From positions 310,001 through 374,000 of the forward strand of contig CALOBR010000001.1 of the NCBI GenBank assembly GCA_942491665.1: a stretch of 64,000 nt of DNA. The letters are read 5' to 3'. This document shows, piece by piece, positions 58,613 through 64,000 of this stretch. Position numbers and translations under genes: made by a program. Source of the DNA: CAVQGZ01 sp942491665 (GTDB lineage: Bacteria; Actinomycetota; Actinomycetes; Jiangellales; Jiangellaceae). A model generated the notes under the pieces. That model ran no database searches and had not been told where the DNA came from. It was given only the letters and a program-made list of their open reading frames with translations. Position 1 is the first letter of the stretch. Every line of letters starts with the position of its first letter.

Positions 58613-61303
58613 CTAGCGGGTGTCACTTCCTGCCGTGTCGAGGGCGGCGCGCCCGGCCTCGAGCCGCGCGACCGGCACGCGGAACGGCGAGCACGACACG
58701 TAGTCCACGCCCGCCTCGTTGAAGAAGTGGATGGACGCCGGGTCACCGCCATGCTCACCGCAGACGCCCACCTCAAGATCGGCGTTCGCTGCCTTGCCGT
58801 CCTCCGTGGCGATCTTCACCAACCGGCCGACACCGGCCGGGTCGATCGACTCGAAGGGGCTCACCCCGAAGATGCCGAGCTCGATGTAGCGACCGAAGAA
58901 CGCGCCTTCGACATCATCGCGCGAGAACGCCCAGGTCATCTGCGTAAGGTCGTTCGTGCCGAACGAGAAGAACTCGGCCTCCGCCCCGATCTCGCCCGCC
59001 GTCAGGGCCGCACGTGGAACCTCGATCATCGTCCCGATCGGGACGTCGAGTGTCACTCCGTACCGCTCCTGCACCTCGGCAAGCACCTCGTCCGCACGGT
59101 CGTGCATGATCTCGAACTCCTGGACGGTCGCCGTGAGCGGGACCATCACTTCCGGGCGAGGGTGCTTGCCTGCCTTGGTCAGTTCTGCTGCGGCCTCGAG
59201 CAGCGCGCTGACCTGCATCTCGTACAGTCCTTCGATCACGAGCCCGAGACGCACACCACGCAGGCCGAGCATCGGGTTCTGCTCGTGCATCTTGTGCACC
59301 GCGTCGAAGACGTGGGCACGGTCGTCCTCGAGGCGCACACCCTTAGCTTTCGCGAGGGCCCACTCGACCTCCAGCTCGGTGAAGTCGGGCAGGAACTCAT
59401 GCAGTGGGGGGTCGAGCAGTCGGACGATCACCGGGAGGCCGTCCATGGCCTCGAGGATCTCCAGGTAGTCGCCCTTCTGCAACGGTCGCAACGCATCGAG
59501 CGCTACCCGGCGGTCGTCGCCGGAGTCGGCCAGGATCAGGTCCTCGACAAGCTGGCGGCGGTCACCCAGGAACATGTGCTCCGTGCGGCACAGGCCGATC
59601 CCTTGCGCTCCGAACCGACGGGCGCGCAGCGCGTCGTCAGGAGTATCCGCGTTGGCCCGGACGAGCAGCCGCCGCTGCTGGTCAGCGTGCGTGACCAGGC
59701 GGTGAACGGCGTGCACGAGCGGATCGTGGTCGGCACGGACCCGCCCCTCGAAGTACTGCACGACCGGGGAGTCCTGCACCGGGACGGATCCGAGGAACAC
59801 GTCGCCGCTGGTTCCGTCGATGGAGATGACGTCGCCCTCGTTCAGCTGGGTGCCACCTGGGGTCAGGACGCGCTTGGCGTCCATGTCCAGCTGGAGGTCC
59901 TCTGCCCCGCAGACGCAGGTCTTGCCCATGCCTCGGGCCACGACCGCGGCGTGCGAGGTCTTGCCACCTCGCGTGGTCAGGATGCCGTTCGCGGCGACCA
60001 TCCCCTTGAGGTCTTCGGGCGTCGTCTCGCGGCGCACGAGGATGACCTCCTCGCCGCGGCTTGCCCACTCCTCAGCGACGTGCGAGTCGAACACGATGCG
60101 GCCGGCAGCCGCCCCAGGAGAGGCCGCCACGCCGTGGGCGATCAGGTCTCGCTCGGCGGAGGCGTCGAAGTTGGGGAACATGAGCTGGGTGAGCTGAGCG
60201 CCGTTGACCCGCTGCAGGGCCTCGTCCATGCCGATCAAGCCCTCATCAACCATCTGGACCGCCATGACGAACGCTGCAGCAGCGGTCCGCTTGCCGACTC
60301 GCGTCTGCAGCATCCAGAGCTTGCCACGCTCGATCGTGAACTCGATGTCACATAGGTCTCGGTAGTGCTCCTCGAGCTGACCCATGATTGCCAAGAGCTC
60401 GTCATGGCCCTGCTTGTAGACCTGTTCGAGGTCGGCGAGCGGGTGGGCGTTGCGGATGCCGGCGACCACGTCCTCGCCCTGGGCGTCTTCAAGCCAGTCC
60501 CCGTAGGCACCGCTGGCCCCGGTGGCGGGGTCACGCGTGAAAGCAACACCCGTGTAGGAGTCGCTGCCGAGGTTGCCGAAGACCATCGCCTGGACGTTCA
60601 CGGCCGTGCCGAGGTCGCTGGGGATGCGCTCTTGGCGACGGTAGAGGATCGCCCGATCCGTGTTCCACGAGTCGAAGACCGCGTTGATGGACAGGTCGAT
60701 CTGCTCGCGGGGGTTGTCGGGGAAAGGTTTGCCGGTCTGCTCGGCGACGATGTCCTTGTACCGGTAGGTGATGCGCTTGAGGTCCTCCGCATCGAGGTCA
60801 AGATCGTTCGTGGTGCCCTTGGCCTCCTTCTCGGCGTCCATGACCTCCTCGAACAGCTCGCTGTGCACGCCGAGCACTGTGTCGCCAAACATATGGACGA
60901 GGCGACGGTAGGAGTCCCACGCGAATCGCTCGTTGCCCGTCAGTTCGATGAGCCCAGCGATGGTCTCGTCGTTGAGCCCGATGTTGAGAACAGTGTTCAT
61001 CATGCCGGGCATGGAGAACTTGGCCCCGGACCGCACCGACAGCAGCAGGGGGTTCGAGGGATCGCCGAAGCCCTTGCCGGTGCGCTCCTCGGTCGCGACC
61101 ACCGAGGCGCCGACCTGAGCGCCCAGCTCGTCAGGCGCACGCCCATGCTTGAGGTAGTACTTGCACGCGTCCGTGGTGACGGTGAACCCGGGCGGGACGG
61201 GGATACCCATGTTGGTCATCTCCGCAAGGTTGGCGCCCTTGCCACCGAGCAGATCCTTCTGGGTCTGGTCACCCTCGGTGAAGTCGTACACGTACTTCGA
61301 CAT
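58613..61303 (-). CDS. ppdK: Pyruvate, phosphate dikinase
   Basis: Interconverts pyruvate, ATP and phosphate with PEP, AMP and PPi. The full 896 residues include the ATP-grasp part (GGKGANLAEMTNMGIPVPPGF near the start, SVRSGAKFSMPGMMNTVLN), the phospho-His domain (GGKTSHAAVVARGMG, about residue 450) and the PEP barrel (SFGTNDLTQMTWAFSRDD, VGVCGEHGGDP with the catalytic Cys near 840). The ATG has GGAGGG 4 nt upstream. Together with pyruvate dehydrogenase in this window it marks the PEP-pyruvate node. Confidence 0.97.
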   Translation of the reverse strand: MSKYVYDFTEGDQTQKDLLGGKGANLAEMTNMGIPVPPGFTVTTDACKYYLKHGRAPDELGAQVGASVVATEERTGKGFGDPSNPLLLSVRSGAKFSMPGMMNTVLNIGLNDETIAGLIELTGNERFAWDSYRRLVHMFGDTVLGVHSELFEEVMDAEKEAKGTTNDLDLDAEDLKRITYRYKDIVAEQTGKPFPDNPREQIDLSINAVFDSWNTDRAILYRRQERIPSDLGTAVNVQAMVFGNLGSDSYTGVAFTRDPATGASGAYGDWLEDAQGEDVVAGIRNAHPLADLEQVYKQGHDELLAIMGQLEEHYRDLCDIEFTIERGKLWMLQTRVGKRTAAAAFVMAVQMVDEGLIGMDEALQRVNGAQLTQLMFPNFDASAERDLIAHGVAASPGAAAGRIVFDSHVAEEWASRGEEVILVRRETTPEDLKGMVAANGILTTRGGKTSHAAVVARGMGKTCVCGAEDLQLDMDAKRVLTPGGTQLNEGDVISIDGTSGDVFLGSVPVQDSPVVQYFEGRVRADHDPLVHAVHRLVTHADQQRRLLVRANADTPDDALRARRFGAQGIGLCRTEHMFLGDRRQLVEDLILADSGDDRRVALDALRPLQKGDYLEILEAMDGLPVIVRLLDPPLHEFLPDFTELEVEWALAKAKGVRLEDDRAHVFDAVHKMHEQNPMLGLRGVRLGLVIEGLYEMQVSALLEAAAELTKAGKHPRPEVMVPLTATVQEFEIMHDRADEVLAEVQERYGVTLDVPIGTMIEVPRAALTAGEIGAEAEFFSFGTNDLTQMTWAFSRDDVEGAFFGRYIELGIFGVSPFESIDPAGVGRLVKIATEDGKAANADLEVGVCGEHGGDPASIHFFNEAGVDYVSCSPFRVPVARLEAGRAALDTAGSDTR

Positions 61304-61414
61304 CGGCCCTCCATAGTGTGATGAGTGCAGCAGACGCTAGCGCCTCCGACGGTAGAGCCTGCGGGGAAGCTAGGCCCTCGCAACCGGGAAAGAGTCACCA
61401 ACTGGCCACGGTGC

Positions 61415-61846
61415 TCAGCCGCCTGCGGGAGCCGGCACGTCGACGACGAGAGTCCCGCCGCCGTAGCCGTTGACGAGGTCGCGGCCTTCGATGGTCACCG
61501 TGCCGACGGCATCCGGGACGAGCAGGCCACGTTGGGTACGGGTGAACGGCTGCTCGGACGCATGGTCGTGCAAGAGCTGGTGCTCGCCGAGAACGGTGCC
61601 GTCCGACGCCAGCACCCGCCAGCCGTCGGCGTAGCGCTGCGGGGTGTCGTACGGCGAAGTGACCGTGACCTCGACGTCGTAGACCCCGTCGCCGACCGGC
61701 ACGAGCTCGGCCGCCACGATGTCTGGAAAGCGCTGCGCGGCGACGGTGGCGTCGTCGGCTGGGTCGTCGGCCCCGCCACAGCCGAGCAGCGTGAGCGCCA
61801 CGACCAAGCAGAGCGAGACCCCGATCCGTCGCGCCGTGCTACCCAC
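61415..61846 (-). CDS. Small secreted lipoprotein, unknown function
   Basis: A 143-residue lipoprotein: the signal peptide ends in the lipobox TLLGC (Cys 23), followed by an acidic linker and a single predicted Ig-like beta domain (GVYDVEVTVTSPYDTPQRYADGW, DGTVLGEHQLLHDHASEQPF). The domain resembles small actinobacterial lipoproteins of unknown role. Its GTG start overlaps the dus stop by 8 bp, so it is probably translated from the same mRNA. Confidence 0.75.
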   Translation of the reverse strand: MGSTARRIGVSLCLVVALTLLGCGGADDPADDATVAAQRFPDIVAAELVPVGDGVYDVEVTVTSPYDTPQRYADGWRVLASDGTVLGEHQLLHDHASEQPFTRTQRGLLVPDAVGTVTIEGRDLVNGYGGGTLVVDVPAPAGG

Positions 61847-62993
61847 CGGAGGTACCGACCTCAGCGAGGCTCAGGTCGAGACGGCGCCCGTCGGTGTCGT
61901 CGAGCCACCCCTGGGGCAACGACACCCGTCGAGGGCTGCCCTGGCGCCCGCGCGGGCGTCCGAGCTCGTCGCGCGGGTAACCCTGGTCGCGGTCGAGCTG
62001 ACCCAGCAGGTCAGCAAGCTCCTGAGTGGACCCGACGAGGCCCAGTGCGGCACGGGTCTGCTGACCCACGACGAATCCCTTGAGGTACCAGGCCATGTGC
62101 TTGCGCAGGTCGCGCATGCCGCGGTGCTCGCCCATGAGGTCAACGAGCAGCTGCCCGTGCCGCTCGATCATGTCGGCCACCTCACCCAACGTCGGCAGGG
62201 GCGGCGCCGGCCGACCGGCGAAGGCGGCCGCGAGGTCGCGAAAGAGCCAGGGCCGTCCGAGGCATCCGCGGCCGACGACGACACCGTCGCAGCCCGTCCC
62301 CTCGATCATCCGGAAGGCATCGGCGGCCTCCCAGATGTCGCCGTTGCCCAGCACGGGAATCCCGACCGCTGCCTTCAGCCGGGCGATGGCCGGCCAGCGC
62401 GCGCTGCCCGAGTAGTGCTGGTCGGCGGTACGAGCGTGCAGAGCGATGGCGGCACACCCGGCGTCCTCGGCGATCCGTCCCGCGTCAAGATAGGTCTGAT
62501 GCTCGGGGTCGATACCGATGCGGGTCTTGATCGTGACAGGGACGCCAGCTGGCTCGGCAGCGGAAACTGCCGCACGAAGAATCTGCTCGAGCAGCCCACG
62601 CTTGTAGGGCAAGGCCGCTCCGCCGCCTTTGCGAGTGACCTTGGGGACGGGACAACCGAAGTTGAGGTCGATGTGGGCGACGCCACGCTCGCCGATCAGC
62701 ACCCGGACGGCTTCACCCACGTACTGGGGATCGACGCCGTAGACCTGCACCGAGCGGATGGCTTCGCCCGGGTCGAACCGGAGCATCGAGAGCGTCTTGG
62801 CGTCGCGCTCGACGATGCCGCGCGAGGTGATCATCTCGCAGACGTAGAGCCCGGCGCCCTGCTCGCGGCACAGCTGGCGAAAGGCTGCGTTCGTGACGCC
62901 GGCCATCGGTGCGAGCACGACGGGCGGGTTCACGTCCAGTGCCCCGAGGCGCAAGGAGGGGGTGCCTGCGGGGGCACTCTGCGCGATGCTCAC
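61839..62993 (-). CDS. dus: tRNA-dihydrouridine synthase
   Basis: An FMN-dependent enzyme that reduces uridines in the tRNA D-loop. The 384-residue protein has the FMN TIM-barrel start VVLAPMAGVTNAAFR, the catalytic Cys in LNFGCPVPKVTRKGGGAAL, and VLGNGDIWEAADA plus VVVGRGCLGRPWLF for phosphate binding. The GTG 62993 has GGGGAAGA 7 nt upstream; a longer open frame upstream runs through the repeat region and is not coding. It is of the DusB type by motif order. Confidence 0.94.
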   Translation of the reverse strand: MSIAQSAPAGTPSLRLGALDVNPPVVLAPMAGVTNAAFRQLCREQGAGLYVCEMITSRGIVERDAKTLSMLRFDPGEAIRSVQVYGVDPQYVGEAVRVLIGERGVAHIDLNFGCPVPKVTRKGGGAALPYKRGLLEQILRAAVSAAEPAGVPVTIKTRIGIDPEHQTYLDAGRIAEDAGCAAIALHARTADQHYSGSARWPAIARLKAAVGIPVLGNGDIWEAADAFRMIEGTGCDGVVVGRGCLGRPWLFRDLAAAFAGRPAPPLPTLGEVADMIERHGQLLVDLMGEHRGMRDLRKHMAWYLKGFVVGQQTRAALGLVGSTQELADLLGQLDRDQGYPRDELGRPRGRQGSPRRVSLPQGWLDDTDGRRLDLSLAEVGTSGG

Positions 62994-63014
62994 GTCACCA
63001 TCTTCCCCGACTCC

Positions 63015-63047
63015 CCTGCCCTCCGCCTGCCCTCCGCCTGCCCTCCG
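63015..63047. repeat. Three tandem copies of CCTGCCCTCCG
   Basis: Three perfect 11-bp direct repeats, with a partial fourth unit (CCTG) running into the inverted repeat that begins at 63051. The purine/pyrimidine skew is strong (nearly pure pyrimidine on this strand). It is a candidate for copy-number variation. Confidence 0.8.
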
Positions 63048-63050
63048 CCT

Positions 63051-63108
63051 GCGATCTTGGCACTGCAGCCGCAAGCCGGGCGCCATGCGGCGTGTGCGCC
63101 AAGATCGC
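63051..63108. repeat. Inverted repeat element GCGATCTTGGC (copy 2)
   Basis: GCGATCTTGGC at 63051-63061 pairs with GCCAAGATCGC at 63098-63108, with a 36-nt loop. The core is the same as that of the element at 37576-37643. It lies after the symporter gene and before dus, both on the minus strand, so any terminator role would be for the symporter. Confidence 0.7.
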
Positions 63109-63207
63109 GCGGGACTGGGCGGCAGGACTGGGGCGGGCGGGATCCCGGACGTGCGGAGGCGCCCGCCCCGAAACCGGGACGGGCGCCTCGCGCGCAACGA
63201 GGGTGGG

Positions 63208-64000
63208 CTACTGCCCGCCGTGCAGCTCCTCGTCGTCGAGGGCACCGGTGAGGTGAGCCTCGACCAGCTTCGACTTGCCGGGGTAGCGGATCTCTTCGAT
63301 CAGCTCCTGCATGACCGGAGTCGGCTTCGGGGTGAACAGCGACACGACGATCGTCACCACGAAGTTGATCAGCAGGCCGATGGCGCCGATCGACGTCGCC
63401 GGGATGTTGAAGAACCACGGCGTCGTCACAGCGTCGCCGACGATCGGCACGGTCGTGACCACGTAGATGAACGTGAACCCGAACCCGGCGGTGAGACCGG
63501 CTGCTGCACCCATCGCTGTCGTCTTCTTCCAGAAGATCCCGAGGACGATGATGGGGAACAGCGCCGACGCCGCCAATCCGAAGGCGATCGCCACCACCTG
63601 GGCCACGAATGCCGGCGGGTTGACGCCGAAGTAGCCAGCCACGAGGATCGCGCCGGCGATGGCGATGCGGCCGGCCAAGACCTGCCGTGCCTCGGTCGCC
63701 CGCGGGTTGATCTTCTTGTAGTAGACGTCGTTGGCGACGGCCGACGAGATCGCCAGCAGCAGGCCGGACGCCGTGGACAGCGCGGCGGCCAGGCCACCGG
63801 CGGCAACGAGGCCGACGATGGGCGCGGGCAGACCGGCGATCTCAGGAGTGGCAAGAACGACGATGTCGTTGTTGATGATGAGCTCACCGAACTGACCCGG
63901 CACCGCGTCGGTAGCAGGCACCGCGTCGGCGTTCAGGTTGATGATGCCGTTCTCGTTGAAGTCGTTGACGCTGATCAGCCCGACATCGGCCCAGTTGTCG
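63208..64000 (-). CDS. Sodium:solute symporter (acetate/monocarboxylate ActP-like), C-terminal part (truncated by window)
   Basis: The frame is open to base 64000, so the N-terminal half is outside the window. About 264 residues of a SSS-family transporter are visible: NDIVVLATPEIAGLPAPIVG, VAAGGLAAALSTASGLLLAI, YYKKINPRATEARQVLAGRI and several membrane helices. The loop INNDIVVLATPEIAGLP and the acidic NDFNENGIINL segment before it match the acetate/pyruvate permease group (ActP, MctC). It probably imports short-chain monocarboxylates with sodium or protons. Confidence 0.85.
   Translation of the reverse strand, partial: DNWADVGLISVNDFNENGIINLNADAVPATDAVPGQFGELIINNDIVVLATPEIAGLPAPIVGLVAAGGLAAALSTASGLLLAISSAVANDVYYKKINPRATEARQVLAGRIAIAGAILVAGYFGVNPPAFVAQVVAIAFGLAASALFPIIVLGIFWKKTTAMGAAAGLTAGFGFTFIYVVTTVPIVGDAVTTPWFFNIPATSIGAIGLLINFVVTIVVSLFTPKPTPVMQELIEEIRYPGKSKLVEAHLTGALDDEELHGGQ

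Larger units (their letters stand above)
62994..63207. other. Intergenic region with tandem and inverted repeats
   Basis: 214 bp upstream of dus and downstream of the symporter gene. It holds an 11-bp tandem repeat (63015-63047) abutting an inverted repeat (63051-63108); both are listed separately. The remaining sequence, with the upstream dus promoter, shows no gene. Confidence 0.6.

Noticed and set aside
58727..60355. A 542-codon plus-strand open frame opposite ppdK
   Set aside because: It is antisense to a full-length pyruvate phosphate dikinase; it is compositional only.
62994..63245. Extended dus reading frame through the repeat region
   Set aside because: The extension encodes Arg/Pro/Ser-rich sequence across tandem and inverted repeats; the GTG at 62993 with its ribosome site fits the family N-terminus.
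1..64000. CRISPR array, insertion sequence or prophage
   Set aside because: No regularly spaced direct repeats, transposase, integrase or phage structural genes were seen in any frame.

Overview
This window is a stretch of chromosome from a high-GC Gram-positive bacterium (Actinomycetota). Support comes from the GC-rich codon third positions and frequent GTG starts, from the homodimeric AceE-type pyruvate dehydrogenase, and from several families known mainly from actinobacteria (DUF3052, DUF1918, DUF3145, AhpE peroxiredoxin, a PucR-type FasR regulator). A type II fatty acid gene block is in the same order as in Streptomyces and Mycobacterium. A member of the Micrococcales would fit, but the sequence alone does not settle genus or order. 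I see no insertion sequence, prophage or CRISPR array.

Layout. 1-6.2 kb: the end of an alkaline-phosphatase-superfamily gene, ahpE, DUF3052, DUF1918, aceE and a polyphosphate kinase 2. 6.2-14.7 kb (minus strand): a compact hydrogenase-maturation operon hypA-hypB-hypF-hypC-hypD, then an unusual lipoprotein gene, hypE and a PHP-domain gene; no hydrogenase structural gene is in the window. 14.7-22.0 kb: a small membrane protein, fasR, then fabD-fabH-acpP-fabF-accD and DUF3145. The FabD carries an extra C-terminal barrel-sandwich domain. A TTGTAG-N5-CTACAA palindrome sits just upstream of fabD and is a candidate FasR operator.

22.1-30.2 kb: a sucrose phosphorylase with a flavodoxin-like reductase, a PNPOx-like protein, a Baeyer-Villiger-type monooxygenase, a CAU tRNA, a glutamine amidotransferase, and a two-gene unit encoding a fatty-acyl-reductase-like SDR and a fusion protein whose C-terminal half resembles cyanobacterial acyl-ACP reductase. 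30.5-46.9 kb: an NhaC antiporter and a pentose region (xylA-xylB, several sugar-type oxidoreductases and a xylFHG-type ABC transporter), interrupted by a secreted vanadium-haloperoxidase/CRTAC1 pair.

46.9-50.4 kb: a hypothetical gene and a large fusion of a P-loop kinase with a GH13_18 sugar phosphorylase, preceded by a perfect 11-bp inverted repeat. 50.4-64 kb: tRNA-Asn, an HMA-CDF-like transporter, a principal-type sigma factor, dnaG, dgt, a membrane protein with a degenerate STAND-like ATPase domain, pyruvate phosphate dikinase, a lipoprotein, a tRNA-dihydrouridine synthase and the end of a sodium:solute (acetate-type) symporter.

The genes together suggest an aerobic heterotroph that uses pentoses and sucrose-like glucosides by phosphorolysis, has a classical FAS II pathway, and possibly uses a hydrogenase encoded elsewhere. 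The best candidates for undescribed biology are the kinase-phosphorylase fusion with its upstream hairpin, the SDR/acyl-ACP-reductase-like pair, the STAND-like membrane protein, the FabD extension, and a twice-seen CGCGATCTTGGC inverted-repeat element. Several genes have a -10-like TANNNT box 6-7 nt before the start codon, which suggests leaderless mRNAs. All homology calls were made by eye from the translated sequence; no database search was run.
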